Notes under the pieces: model-generated
What the model was told of the DNA's origin: nothing
The model's database searches: none
The model's input: the letters and a program-made list of their open reading frames with translations, nothing else
Shown here: positions 30,231-39,830 of the stretch, piece by piece
Layout of the letters: each line of letters starts with the position of its first letter
Numbering within the stretch: position 1 is the first letter of the stretch
Position numbers and translations under genes: made by a program
From: Actinomycetes bacterium
GTDB lineage: Bacteria; Actinomycetota; Thermoleophilia; BMS3ABIN01
Reading direction: 5' to 3'
DNA length: 64,000 bases
Assembly: GCA_021787475.1 (NCBI GenBank)
Contig: JAJYLW010000003.1
Location: 51,622 to 115,621, forward strand

Positions 30231-30368
30231 TAAAAATTAAATTAAAGGGGTTCGGCGGCCGAAGTTGAAGCAGTCTACTGTCCAGCAAAAGGTGGCCGGC
30301 CGCGTCTTGCAAATAGCACAGGCTCGGCGCTACCCGGGCGCTGGAAGCTTTTATCCGATATCACCAGT

Positions 30369-31547
30369 ATGAAAAAGAAACAGCCAACAAATTCAAACCG
30401 CCTCGTTGCTTGCGGCCTTGTATCCATTGCCGCCGTCAGCCTGATAATCTTCTTCATTTTCATGGCTCCGGCGCTCGGGGCCCCGGACGGCCTGGCCTCA
30501 AAGCAGGCAGAGGCTGCAAAAATTGAAGCCGAGATAGCAACAATAAACCAGAACGCCGAGCAGGCCATCGAGCGCTACGATGAGGCAAACGTCGAGCTGG
30601 CCAGCACCAACCAGAAGATTGCCGACAACGAGAAGTCCCTGGGCGCCGCGGAGGCGAAACTGAAAGTAGCTCAGGCGAGGCTTGGCAAACGTCTTGCCGG
30701 CATCTACCGCGACGGCAGGACGAGCATGCTGGAAGTCATCCTGAGCACGCAGAGCTTCAGCGATTTTATTGCCCGGGTTGATCTGCTCGGCAAGATCGGC
30801 GATCAGGACAGAAACGAAGTCGAAGCAGTGCTGGGATACAAGGCGGAGGTGGAAAAAACCCAGGCCGACCTGACGGGGACCAGGCAGAAACAACAGCAGG
30901 TCCTGAAAGACCTGGCGGACCAGCGTTCACAGGTCGAGACGCAGCTGGCTGCGCGCCAGGCTGTGCTCTCAAACGTTCAGGGAGACATTGCCCAGATGGT
31001 CGCCCGGCAGGAGCAGCAGCAGTGGCAGGGTCCGGCTTCGGATGTCGGAGCCGGGCCGGGCGCCGGAGCGGCATCGCCCCCGGCTGCCGGAACGCAGCCG
31101 CCGGCGGCACCCGATCCAGGGACATCACCTGCGCCTGCCCCGCCCCCCACAACTCCGCCCACACCTGCGCCCCGGCCGGCGCCCTCGCCGCCCCCATCAA
31201 CTGCCGGCGGCGCGGCCGCCATCGCCATGAAGTACCTGGGCGTCCCTTACGTTTGGGGCGGGGCCTCGCCCAGCGGCTTTGACTGCTCGGGCCTGGTTTT
31301 GTACGTCTACGCCCAGCTTGGCATCAGCCTGCCCCACTCGGCGGCGGCGCAGTACTACTCCGGAACGCCGATCGATTACTCGCAGCTTCAGCCCGGCGAC
31401 CTTGTCTTCTTTTACCAGCCGATCAGCCATGTCGGCATCTACATCGGCGGCGGCCGAATGATTCACGCGCCTTACCCCGGCGGGGTAGTCTCGATCGCCA
31501 ACGTTGGCGGTCCCGGCGGAGATTATGCCGGCGCCTGCCGGCTCTAA
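30369..31547 (+). CDS. Secreted NlpC/P60 peptidoglycan endopeptidase with coiled coil
   Basis: Enzymes of this type cut the stem peptide of peptidoglycan during growth or division. The 392-residue protein has an N-terminal signal/anchor ('LVACGLVSIAAVSLIIFFIF'), a long coiled coil (about residues 38-220), a proline/alanine/glycine-rich linker (about 220-280), and a C-terminal NlpC/P60 domain with catalytic Cys306 in 'GFDCSGLV', His354 in 'ISHVGIYIG' and His366. The coiled coil plus NlpC layout is like the actinobacterial RipA/Cgl-type cell-separation hydrolases. It runs opposite to the IS element next to it and stands alone. Confidence 0.93.
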   Translation: MKKKQPTNSNRLVACGLVSIAAVSLIIFFIFMAPALGAPDGLASKQAEAAKIEAEIATINQNAEQAIERYDEANVELASTNQKIADNEKSLGAAEAKLKVAQARLGKRLAGIYRDGRTSMLEVILSTQSFSDFIARVDLLGKIGDQDRNEVEAVLGYKAEVEKTQADLTGTRQKQQQVLKDLADQRSQVETQLAARQAVLSNVQGDIAQMVARQEQQQWQGPASDVGAGPGAGAASPPAAGTQPPAAPDPGTSPAPAPPPTTPPTPAPRPAPSPPPSTAGGAAAIAMKYLGVPYVWGGASPSGFDCSGLVLYVYAQLGISLPHSAAAQYYSGTPIDYSQLQPGDLVFFYQPISHVGIYIGGGRMIHAPYPGGVVSIANVGGPGGDYAGACRL

Positions 31548-31585
31548 AAAGCACACGCCCGAGTGTAGCAAATGAAGCTTCCCAA

Positions 31586-31663
31586 GGCGGGTTGGAAGGC
31601 CCGCCATCTACCGGTCGTCAGACCCATCTGTCAGTCGGTAGGCACAGGCCTCCCGGCCTGTGC
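31586..31663. repeat. Two-hairpin repeat, divergent copy
   Basis: GGCGGGTT..AAGGCCCGCC (31586-31605) and GCACAGGC-CTCCCG-GCCTGTGC (31642-31663) are separated by 'CATCTACCGG' and 'CATCTGTCAGTCGGTAG' words. The second hairpin matches the GCACAGGC family. It occupies the 200-base gap upstream of hom. Confidence 0.7.
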
Positions 31664-31749
31664 TTCCCACGCCTCCTTTCTCTTGATAATATTTGGCGTT
31701 GGTTTAAAGCAGCCGCTGCTATCCGGCTGTCAACTCCACCAGGAGCAAA

Positions 31750-33051
31750 TTGACGCCTTCGCAAAAAATAAATATTGGCCTGCTTGGTTACGGAACCGTG
31801 GGCTCAAACGTTTACGGCCTGCTTGAAAGCCAGGCCGGCGAGATCGAAAAAGCAACCGGGGCCTCCATTTCCATCAGCAGAATTATGGTGCGCGATCCGT
31901 CGCTGCCGCGCGCAGGGGCGCCGTCGGAGCTGTTCACCGGCAATTTTGACGACATCCTCAGCGACGCCGGCATCTCGATCATAGTGGAGCTGATCGGTGG
32001 CGTCGAGCCCGCCTTTGATTACGTAACTGCGGCTCTGGAACAAGGCAAGGCGGTCATCACCGCCAACAAGCAACTGCTCTCGCGGCAGGGATTTTACCTG
32101 TTCCGGTTGGCCCAGGACAAGAAAACACAGATCAGGTTTGAGGCCAGCGTCGCCGGCGCCATTCCCGTGATCAAGGTGCTGCGCGAATCGATGGTGGCAG
32201 CTGGCCTGAAAAGCATCTACGGGATTGTCAACGGTACGACCAACTTCATCCTCACCGAGATGAGCCGCACCGGCGTCCGCTACGAAGACGCCCTGGCGCG
32301 GGCGCAGGAATGGGGCTATGCTGAGGCCGATCCCGGCGAGGACATAAGCGGCAAGGACGCCGCCGCCAAAATGGCAATCCTGGCGTCGATAGCCTTCCAC
32401 ACCAGCGTCGGCCTTGAGGATGTCACCTGCGCCGGCATTGAGAACGTCAGCCGGCGGGATATTGCTTACGCGCGTGAGCTTGGCCTGACCGTGAAGCTGC
32501 TGGGCGTCGCCAGGCTCTATGATGACAGGATCAACGTCCGTGTCTATCCGGCCCTGATCAAACAGGACCATCCGCTGGCCTCAGTCAGCGGCGCCTACAA
32601 CGCGGTGTTTCTCAAGGGAGCCGCCATTGACGAGATCATGCTGTCCGGCCCCGGCGCCGGCGGCACTGAGACTGCCTCCGCTGTGGTCAGCGACATAATT
32701 TCCGCCGTTGCCCGGCGGGAATCTCCCGGCTTCCTCGAGTATCCGGTTGCCTACCGCAACCTCGATTTCTTTCCGGACGAAGAGGTCGTCTCCACGTTTT
32801 ACCTGCGGTTGGAGGTGGAAGACGAGCCGGGGGTGCTGGCTGCCATCGCCAGCGCTTTTGGCAAGCACGGGGTCAGCATCGAGAGCGTGATCCAGAAGGG
32901 CCGGGGCGCCCGCGCTGAGCTGGTGATGGTGTTCCATCCGGTCAAGGAGTCCCGGTTCGCGGCGGCAATTAAAGAGGCGGGCGGGCTGGAAGTGGTCAAA
33001 TCCACCCCCCGGCCAATCCGGGTGGAAGGCAGTCATGACGACGGGCAGTGA
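31750..33051 (+). CDS. hom: Homoserine dehydrogenase
   Basis: This enzyme reduces aspartate semialdehyde to homoserine. The 433-residue sequence shows an N-terminal Rossmann motif '[19 protein letters not shown]', the catalytic core '[14 protein letters not shown]' and '[19 protein letters not shown]', and a C-terminal ACT domain (from about residue 350, '[23 protein letters not shown]' region) that would allow threonine feedback. The start is TTG 31750 with AGGAG eight bases upstream. The 3' end overlaps thrC by 17 bases. Confidence 0.96.
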   Translation: MTPSQKINIGLLGYGTVGSNVYGLLESQAGEIEKATGASISISRIMVRDPSLPRAGAPSELFTGNFDDILSDAGISIIVELIGGVEPAFDYVTAALEQGKAVITANKQLLSRQGFYLFRLAQDKKTQIRFEASVAGAIPVIKVLRESMVAAGLKSIYGIVNGTTNFILTEMSRTGVRYEDALARAQEWGYAEADPGEDISGKDAAAKMAILASIAFHTSVGLEDVTCAGIENVSRRDIAYARELGLTVKLLGVARLYDDRINVRVYPALIKQDHPLASVSGAYNAVFLKGAAIDEIMLSGPGAGGTETASAVVSDIISAVARRESPGFLEYPVAYRNLDFFPDEEVVSTFYLRLEVEDEPGVLAAIASAFGKHGVSIESVIQKGRGARAELVMVFHPVKESRFAAAIKEAGGLEVVKSTPRPIRVEGSHDDGQ

Positions 33052-34102
33052 CCGCAACCTGCCTCTGATTGAAAGGTACCGCCGCTTCCTCCCGGTCACG
33101 GACCGAACGCCGGTTGTCTCTCTGGCGGAAGGAAATACGCCGCTCCTGAAGGCAAAGCATTTGGGGGAAGAGCTGGGCCTGAACCTTTATTTTAAGCTGG
33201 AGGGCCTCAATCCGACCGGCAGCTTTAAGGACAGGGGTATGACGCTGGCCGTCTCAAAGGCACTGGAGGAAGGCGCCACCGCGGTTATTTGCGCCTCCAC
33301 CGGAAACACCTCGGCGGCGGCGGCCGCATACGCCGGCCGCGCCGGCATCCGCTCGATCGTCATCATCCCCGAGGGCAAAATCGCCGCCGGCAAGCTGGCC
33401 CAGGCGGTAACGCACGGTGCGGAAGTCATCGCAATTGACGGCAATTTTGACCAGGCGCTTGCCATCGTCAGGGAGATCGTCGAAAAATTCCCGGTGACGC
33501 TGGTCAACTCGATCAACCCCTACCGCCTCGAGGGCCAGAAAACAGGTGCCTTCGAGATTGTCGACAGCCTCGGCGCCGCGCCGGACTTTCTTGCCATTCC
33601 CGTCGGCAACGCCGGCAATATCAGCGCTTACTGGCAGGGGTTCAATGAGTACCGGGACGCCGGCCAGTCAGGCAGCCTGCCGCGGATGATCGGCTTTCAG
33701 GCTGCCGGCGCCGCGCCGCTGGTCAGCGGCCGCGCCGTGGAGAGTCCGGAGACAATTGCCACCGCGATCCGGATCGGCAATCCGGCCCGGGGGGGGCAGG
33801 CCCTGGCGGCGGCGCGCGATTCCGGCGGGCTGATAGACTCGGTCACAGATGCAGAGATTATCGATGCCTACCACCAGGTTGCAGCCAGGGAAGGCTCTTT
33901 TTGCGAGCCGGCTTCGGCGGCCAGCATCGCCGGCGTCATCAAAAAGAAAAGGGAAGGCCTGTTTGCCGGCGGGGAAAGCGTTGTCTGCGTGCTAACCGGC
34001 CACGGCCTCAAGGACCCGGACACTGCCATCAGCACCGGCCGTCCCGTCACCCGGGTGGAGGCCAGCTTCAGCCGCGTGGCCGATGTCCTCGGCTTCTACT
34101 GA
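33035..34102 (+). CDS. thrC: Threonine synthase
   Basis: ThrC converts O-phosphohomoserine to threonine with PLP. The 355-residue product is the short, class II-like form: '[18 protein letters not shown]', the PLP-lysine motif '[16 protein letters not shown]', '[19 protein letters not shown]', '[16 protein letters not shown]' and '[10 protein letters not shown]'. It needs phosphohomoserine, yet no ThrB of the GHMP-kinase type is present in the operon. The next gene is the candidate for that step. Confidence 0.97.
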   Translation: MTTGSDRNLPLIERYRRFLPVTDRTPVVSLAEGNTPLLKAKHLGEELGLNLYFKLEGLNPTGSFKDRGMTLAVSKALEEGATAVICASTGNTSAAAAAYAGRAGIRSIVIIPEGKIAAGKLAQAVTHGAEVIAIDGNFDQALAIVREIVEKFPVTLVNSINPYRLEGQKTGAFEIVDSLGAAPDFLAIPVGNAGNISAYWQGFNEYRDAGQSGSLPRMIGFQAAGAAPLVSGRAVESPETIATAIRIGNPARGGQALAAARDSGGLIDSVTDAEIIDAYHQVAAREGSFCEPASAASIAGVIKKKREGLFAGGESVVCVLTGHGLKDPDTAISTGRPVTRVEASFSRVADVLGFY

Positions 34103-34200
34103 TATCAGGTCATGCAGAGCGCTATTAAATCCCCAAAAATGACGTTTATCCAGGAATCTGCCGGTTTAATGCTTGTTCATATGTTAAACGTGAAACGCTT

Positions 34201-35400
34201 ATGAAATATCTTGTGCTTATCCCTGACGGCGCCGCCGACCATCACTGCCCCGAGCTTGGTGGAAAAACGCCGCTGGAGGCGGCGGCTACTCCCAATCTGG
34301 ACCGCCTTGCCCGAACCGGCTCCCTGGGTACTGTGCGCACGATCCCGGCCGGGTTTCCTCCCGGCAGCGACGTCGCCAACCTCTGCGTTCTTGGTTATGA
34401 CCCTAACCTTTTTTACACCGGCCGGGCGCCCCTGGAAGCGGCCAGCCTCGGCATAGACCTGGGCCCGGAGGACGTGGCCTTCCGTTGCAATCTGGTTTTT
34501 GTTGAGAACGGCGTCATGCGCGACTTTACCGCCGGCCACATCAGTTCCGGGGAGGCTGCAGCCCTGATCGGGCGCCTGCAGGAGCAGATCGGCGGTGAAG
34601 ATGCTTCTTTCTTTCCCGGCCTAAGCTACCGGCACTTGATGGTCTCGCCCGGCCGCGGCCTGAAAGCGGAGTGCACGCCGCCGCACGACATTACCGGTAA
34701 GCCAATAGCCTCGTACCTTCCCCGCGGCGAGGACGGCGACTGGCTTTTACAGCTTATGCAGGCGTCGGCGCCGCTGCTTCAGAGCCATCTGGTTAACCGG
34801 AAGCGAGAGAGCGAAGGGAAGGCGCCCGCTACCATGATATGGCTCTGGGGGCAGGGGACGGCTCCCCGTCTGCCCCGCTTCGAGGAGCGTTTCAGCTTGA
34901 GCGGCTCCGTTATCTCCGCCGTCGACCTGGTCAAGGGCCTGGGCAAGTACGCCGGCCTGGAGGTCATCAGCGTCCCTGGCGCCACCGGCTATCTGGACAC
35001 TGATTACCGCGCAAAGGCCGTCCATGCCCTGCTGGCGCTCGAGCGCAGTGATTTTGTCTATGTGCACGTGGAGGCGCCCGACGAGGCGGCGCACATGGGC
35101 AACACTGCGGAGAAAGTACGGGCAATCGAGCGGTTCGACCGCGACGTGGTGGGCACGCTTCTGAATGAGATGCCCTTCGGGCACAATTACCGGATCATGG
35201 TCCTGCCGGATCACGCCACGCCCGTTGAGCTTAGGACGCACACCGCCGAGCCGGTCCCGTTCCTGATTTATAGGCCTGGCCTGCCCGGGAACCCCGCCCA
35301 GGCTTTCGACGAGGAGAGCGCCGCCCGCTGGGGCCTGATGCTTGAGCGCGGCTGGGACCTGATGCAGAAGTTCATTAGCGGCGATCCGGAACTGGCCTGA
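34201..35400 (+). CDS. ApgM-family phosphoglycerate mutase-like protein; possible homoserine kinase
   Basis: The 399-residue protein belongs to the archaeal-type cofactor-independent phosphoglycerate mutases of the alkaline phosphatase superfamily: 'YLVLIPDGAADHHCPELG' with the first metal Asp, 'PAGFPPGSDVANLCVLGYDP' with the catalytic Ser, 'YVHVEAPDEAAHMGN' and 'VLPDHATPVELRTHTAEPVPF'. A branch of this family is proposed to be an alternative homoserine kinase where it sits with hom and thrC and ThrB is absent. That is exactly the arrangement here, 98 bases after thrC. The window also has a complete gpmI, so a glycolytic role for this copy is not required. Function beyond family is inference. 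Confidence 0.85.
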   Translation: MKYLVLIPDGAADHHCPELGGKTPLEAAATPNLDRLARTGSLGTVRTIPAGFPPGSDVANLCVLGYDPNLFYTGRAPLEAASLGIDLGPEDVAFRCNLVFVENGVMRDFTAGHISSGEAAALIGRLQEQIGGEDASFFPGLSYRHLMVSPGRGLKAECTPPHDITGKPIASYLPRGEDGDWLLQLMQASAPLLQSHLVNRKRESEGKAPATMIWLWGQGTAPRLPRFEERFSLSGSVISAVDLVKGLGKYAGLEVISVPGATGYLDTDYRAKAVHALLALERSDFVYVHVEAPDEAAHMGNTAEKVRAIERFDRDVVGTLLNEMPFGHNYRIMVLPDHATPVELRTHTAEPVPFLIYRPGLPGNPAQAFDEESAARWGLMLERGWDLMQKFISGDPELA

Positions 35401-35465
35401 AAAAACGGATTCCGGATGCTGGACGCCGGATAAACTAAATGAAGACCGGCCGGCTCGTTTTCCGG

Positions 35466-37943
35466 TCACTTAAGGCCGGTGCGGAAGGGATCTTTTATCG
35501 AGTTCTGTTTCAGCAACTCGCGCAGCTTCAGGTTGTAGAGGGCCATGCCCAGGCGCTCCGCCGCTTCTTCAGCTGTGGCGGCGATAGCTTGGGCGGTGTC
35601 TTCGTCAAGCACAGCAGCGCCGGAGCCGGCGTCAACAAGGAGGCTCAGCACGCCGATCACGATGCCGGCCGCCTTCAGGGGAACGCAGACATGCGGAGTT
35701 TTTTCACGTACGTGGCGGCAACGCATCGCCGGCTCGGAGGCCACGTGCGTTTGCTGCCGCCTCAGCGACCAGCAATCAGGCCAGGAAAACCTCTTTGCCC
35801 CGGGCGCGTTTTTCCCCCAGGCTGCCGCAGATTCATAAGTTTGCCGGCCGGCATTAAAAACATAGACGGCGCCGGACTCACCGGGGAACAGCTGCGCCGC
35901 AAACCGGGTAAAAACGGCAAGCACCTCCGCCGGTTTCAGGCAGCTCTGCAAAACTGACTCCATCTGGCCAAGCAGGTCTTCCCGCCGCCGGGTCGTTTCC
36001 AGCTCGCGGCGGCGCGCCGCCAGCTCCGCCCTCGCCGACTTAAGCTCCTGTTCGCGGCCGGCGGCGCCGAGCTCGAGTTCCTCCTTGACTTTCAGCAGCG
36101 CCTCTTCCCCGTTTTTGCGGGAGGTAATATCAAGCCACATGCCAACAATGTTATCGTCCTCGCTTGCGCCCGGCCGGCGCAGCAGGTGGTGAACGTCAAG
36201 GAACCATCTGTAGGAGCCGCCCACCGTCCGCCAGCGGTACTCGTATTCATGGAGGCCGCCGTCAAAAACCTCATGCTGCTCCTCGAAGATGCGGGGCGCG
36301 TCGTCGGGATGAACCCGGTCAACCCAGAAAGAGGCATCCGCTGTAATTTGATCAGATGAATAACCGGTCAGCGATTGCACATTATCACTAACATACAAGA
36401 TGCCAAAATCGGAGTCGGCTTTTGAGGCATAGAAAATAATTGGCAGTGATTCCAGCAGCAGAGACAGCTGCTCGCCGCTGCGCTTGAGCGCCGTGGCCTG
36501 GTTGTCCCTTTCCCCCTTTGCCTTAAGAGCGCCAAGCCCGTAAGCAAGATCGCTGGCCATATCGCTGAGCAGCTTCACTTCCTCGTCGTCAAATGCGTCC
36601 TCCTGGGATGCGTAGATGTTGAGCACGCCAAACGTCTGCCCGCCTTTACCGAGTGGCAACGCCACCGCCGAGGCGTAACCGCGCTGGCGCGCCTGCTCCC
36701 GCCAGGAAAAATAACCCGGGTCTCTGGCGATGTCCCTGACAACGCTGGGCCGGCCGGTCCTGATCGCTTCGCCGCCGGGCCCGCGCGGAGCGGTCTCCGC
36801 CCAGCTCATCCGGGCCGATTCCAGGAAGCCCTTCTCGTAGCCCGCTGAGGCCACCGGCCTGATCGTCTTCCCGGCATCATCCTCGGCGAAACCGACCCAG
36901 GCGAACCGGTAGCCGCCCACTTCCACGACCACGCGGCAGATATCGCGTAGAAGCTCCGGCTCGGCGGCAGCGTCAAGCAGGGCATGATGGGAAGCGGACG
37001 CCGCCAACAGCGCCCGGTTTAAGGCCTTGAGCCTCTCTTCCGCCTGCCGCTTTTGCTCAAGTTCGTTTTTCAGCGTCTCATTGACGCTCTTCAGTTCGCC
37101 GGTCCGCTCCGCGACTGCTTTTTCAAGGACATCGTGCGCCCGCCTGAGCTCGTCTTCCGCCAGCTTACGCTCGGTAATATCGCGGGCGATTCCAAGGACA
37201 GAGCCGACTTTTCCCTCTTCGTTAAAAATAGGGACAAGCGCGGTGCTTAGCCATGTCTCACGGCCGGAGAAGAGGGCGCTTAACTCCAGATGCAGAGGCT
37301 GGGCTTCATCAAAAACATGCATCAGGTCAAGTTTATCCTTGCCCGCCATCCCGGCGGGAAGAATCTCCTTTCCCGGCCGGCCAACAATTTCCGCCAGGGG
37401 CTTCTCCAGCTGCCGAGCGGCAAAGCTGTTGACATACCCGATGCTGCCGTCGCGGCCGAGGATGAAGATAAAGTCCTGGGCCGCCTCGGCCAGCGTCCGG
37501 TAGCGCCCTTCGCTCTCGGTAAGCGCGTCTTCCACCACAAGGCGCTCGTCAATCTCGGTCTCCAGCTCGCGCCAGCGCCGCACCGCGAACGCGCTTAAAG
37601 CTGCCGCGGTCACGGCCAGCGCCACGATGATTTCGTCATACTGGATCGGGCTGCCCTTGAGTTCAAGCGAAGCCTGCTCAAACGATCCGTGCAGGTCCAG
37701 CACCGATGTCAGCACCAGCGTCACGGCGAAGACAATAAAAACGATGATCAGATCCCGGACAACGATGCCGCTCTTCTGGCGGGTGCGCATCTGAAACTTG
37801 ATCCGGTGCCTCAGCCCGCTCCCCGCCGGCGGTTTTTTGATTTTGTCCTTTTTTGTGACACTAAGGGAACGAATCCGGCTCAGCGGCGGCAGGCGCAGCA
37901 ACCGCTTCCAGGGCAGTTCGTGCATGTTTATCGAGTTGGCCAT
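35466..37943 (-). CDS. Membrane PAS/GAF sensor protein truncated before its GGDEF domain
   Basis: The 825-residue protein is a chain of sensor modules without an output domain. Order: two membrane segments (about residues 58-78 and 105-122); PAS ('FIFILGRDGSIGYVNSFAAR', about 145-270); coiled coil; GAF (about 325-470); PAS/PAC ('ILYVSDNVQSLTGYSSDQI', about 500-620); coiled coil; second GAF (about 680-810, with 'CWSLRRQQTH', 'CRHV' and 'HVCVPLKAAGIVIGVLSLL'). It ends 'LRELLKQNSIKDPFRTGLK'. In related proteins 'SI(R/K)DPLTGLFNRR' opens a GGDEF domain, so this gene appears cut exactly at that junction. Only 65 bases separate it from convergent apgM, leaving no room for the lost domain. Confidence 0.85.
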   Translation of the reverse strand: MANSINMHELPWKRLLRLPPLSRIRSLSVTKKDKIKKPPAGSGLRHRIKFQMRTRQKSGIVVRDLIIVFIVFAVTLVLTSVLDLHGSFEQASLELKGSPIQYDEIIVALAVTAAALSAFAVRRWRELETEIDERLVVEDALTESEGRYRTLAEAAQDFIFILGRDGSIGYVNSFAARQLEKPLAEIVGRPGKEILPAGMAGKDKLDLMHVFDEAQPLHLELSALFSGRETWLSTALVPIFNEEGKVGSVLGIARDITERKLAEDELRRAHDVLEKAVAERTGELKSVNETLKNELEQKRQAEERLKALNRALLAASASHHALLDAAAEPELLRDICRVVVEVGGYRFAWVGFAEDDAGKTIRPVASAGYEKGFLESARMSWAETAPRGPGGEAIRTGRPSVVRDIARDPGYFSWREQARQRGYASAVALPLGKGGQTFGVLNIYASQEDAFDDEEVKLLSDMASDLAYGLGALKAKGERDNQATALKRSGEQLSLLLESLPIIFYASKADSDFGILYVSDNVQSLTGYSSDQITADASFWVDRVHPDDAPRIFEEQHEVFDGGLHEYEYRWRTVGGSYRWFLDVHHLLRRPGASEDDNIVGMWLDITSRKNGEEALLKVKEELELGAAGREQELKSARAELAARRRELETTRRREDLLGQMESVLQSCLKPAEVLAVFTRFAAQLFPGESGAVYVFNAGRQTYESAAAWGKNAPGAKRFSWPDCWSLRRQQTHVASEPAMRCRHVREKTPHVCVPLKAAGIVIGVLSLLVDAGSGAAVLDEDTAQAIAATAEEAAERLGMALYNLKLRELLKQNSIKDPFRTGLK

Positions 37944-38018
37944 GATCTGAAATTTAAAAACTCCTGCTAACTTAAATTTCGGTAAAAACCGTGATCGGCA
38001 AAAGGGTGGCGAACGCTC

Positions 38019-39749
38019 TCAGGGGAGCAGCAGGCGGGCGCCTTCATCGGCAGGCGCAGCCAAGCGGCAGTAGAGCCCCAGCAGGCCAGCGCGCGGCGGC
38101 GGCTGGTGCGGCTCAAGCAGGGAAAGGCGCGCCGCGATGATGGCCTTCATTTCTGCGGCTGAGCGGCTTTTCCCCGCCTCGCCCACCAGGTCCAGCCTGC
38201 CGGCGTCCAGGTCGATGCTGATCAGGTCGCCGTCGCGCACCGCGGCAATCGGGCCCCCGGCCGCCGCCTCCGGACAGACATGACCCACGCATGGCCCCCG
38301 GGTGGCCCCAGAGAAGCGCCCGTCCGTTACCAGTGCAGCGCCTTCGTTAAGCGCCCGGTCGGCGGCCAGGGCCGCCGTCAAGTAAAACAGCTCCGGCATG
38401 CCAGCGGCGCGCGGCCCTTCATAACGGACAACGACGGCGTCCCCCGGCCTGACCCCGCCCGAAAGCACGGCATCCAAAGCCTTCTCCTGCCCGTCAAAAA
38501 CCCGGGCGCGGCCCTCAAACTGCATCATCTGTCCGGCAACGGCGGAGCGCTTGGCCACGGCCCGGCCGGGGGCCAGGTTGCCGGACATGATCGCGAGCCC
38601 GCCCCGCTGATCAAGGGGGTCAGACCGCGGCCTGATCAAATCCCGGGCGGCCAGCCCGAAGCGCTCAAGCTCCCGGCTGCGGTCGGCAAGCGTTTCGCCG
38701 GCGGCCTCATCCAGGTTCTCTCCCAGCGTCCTGCCGGTGACAGTCGGCGCATCCAACTGCAGCAGGTCCCTGATCTCCAGCATCAGCCGCGGCACGCCGC
38801 CGGCGTACCAGAACAGGTCGGCGGTATGCTCACCGGAGGGCCTGACGTTAACCAGCCACGGCACCGAGCCATTAATCCGGCCGACCTCATCCCAGGAAAA
38901 CTTAATTCCCAGCTCCGCTGCCAGCGCTGGCAGGTGCAGCATGGCGTTGGTGGAGCCGCCAACGGCGGCATGGACGACGAGCGCGTTTCTAAGCGAAGCC
39001 GGAGTGATTATGTCCCTGGCCGTGGCGCCGGCGCTGATTAGCGGCGCCGCCAGGCTCCCGGCGGCTTCGGCATTCCGGCGAAGCGCTGTGGACGTTGTCG
39101 GGCAGCAGGCCGAGCCGGGCGGGGCCATCCCAAGCACCTCGGTCAGAATCTGCATCGTGACGGCGGTGCCCATAAAGTTGCAGGCGCCCGCGTTTGGCGC
39201 CGCGGTCAGACTGTGATAATTGTACTGCTGCTCACTGATCTCGCCGCGCTTCAGCCTGGCATACAATTCTCCCATCCGGTCAACGGAGACATCGCCGGGC
39301 CCGGTGTGCATCACGCCGCCGGGCAGGAAAACGGCGGGGCAGTCCAGCCGCGCCGCGGCAAGCAGATGCCCGGGGATGGCCTTGTCGCAGCCTGAGACTG
39401 CCAGGAGGCCGTCAAAATGGCCGCTGACGAAATGAAGCTCCGTTGCCATCGCGACCAGCTCCCGGGAGGCAAGCGAGTACATCATCGCCTCCGTCCCCTG
39501 GGCGATGCCGTCGCACATGTCGGTGCAGAAGTAGCGGCCGGCGGCCAGGCCCGCCCGGCGGGCGGCGACAGCGGCGATGTCAGCCAGGCCGGCCAGATGC
39601 ACGCTGCCGGGGTGGGAGTCGCCGCCGCTTGATTCCACCAGCAGCCAGGGCCGGTCCAGCTCCTCCGGCTTCCAGCCGCAGCCAATCCGGAGCGGGTCTA
39701 CCTCCGGGCCCCAGCGGCGCTGTTGGCTGTGCAATTTAGACGCATCCAT
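38019..39749 (-). CDS. IlvD/Edd-family dehydratase (dihydroxy-acid or sugar-acid dehydratase)
   Basis: Members of this Fe-S family dehydrate dihydroxy acids in valine/isoleucine synthesis or sugar acids such as gluconate 6-phosphate or xylonate. The ~576-residue protein has 'CDGIAQGTEAMMYSLASREL', 'VSGCDKAIPGHLLAAARLD', 'PNAGACNFMGTAVTMQ', 'GGSTNAMLHLPALAAELGI' and 'DGRFSGATRGPCVGHVCPEA'. Cluster cysteines are in place. Several motifs differ from canonical IlvD (for example 'ACNFMGTAVTM' for 'xCxGMxTANxM'), so a sugar-acid substrate is possible. No other ilvD is in the window. I start at ATG 39749: the longer frame reads into a palindromic repeat. Confidence 0.88.
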   Translation of the reverse strand: MDASKLHSQQRRWGPEVDPLRIGCGWKPEELDRPWLLVESSGGDSHPGSVHLAGLADIAAVAARRAGLAAGRYFCTDMCDGIAQGTEAMMYSLASRELVAMATELHFVSGHFDGLLAVSGCDKAIPGHLLAAARLDCPAVFLPGGVMHTGPGDVSVDRMGELYARLKRGEISEQQYNYHSLTAAPNAGACNFMGTAVTMQILTEVLGMAPPGSACCPTTSTALRRNAEAAGSLAAPLISAGATARDIITPASLRNALVVHAAVGGSTNAMLHLPALAAELGIKFSWDEVGRINGSVPWLVNVRPSGEHTADLFWYAGGVPRLMLEIRDLLQLDAPTVTGRTLGENLDEAAGETLADRSRELERFGLAARDLIRPRSDPLDQRGGLAIMSGNLAPGRAVAKRSAVAGQMMQFEGRARVFDGQEKALDAVLSGGVRPGDAVVVRYEGPRAAGMPELFYLTAALAADRALNEGAALVTDGRFSGATRGPCVGHVCPEAAAGGPIAAVRDGDLISIDLDAGRLDLVGEAGKSRSAAEMKAIIAARLSLLEPHQPPPRAGLLGLYCRLAAPADEGARLLLP

Positions 39750-39778
39750 GGTGATTTGCCAAACATGTAGCCAAACAC

Positions 39779-39806
39779 GTAGGGGCGCACGGCCGTGCGC
39801 CCCTAC
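39779..39806. repeat. 28-bp perfect palindrome
   Basis: GTAGGGGCGCACGG is followed directly by its reverse complement CCGTGCGCCCCTAC. It sits between the radical SAM gene and the ilvD-like gene on the same strand and could act as a terminator or processing site. Related palindromes are at 9598-9625 and 63923-63950. Confidence 0.8.
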
Positions 39807-39830
39807 AACCAATCGCTATTTATCAGGGCC

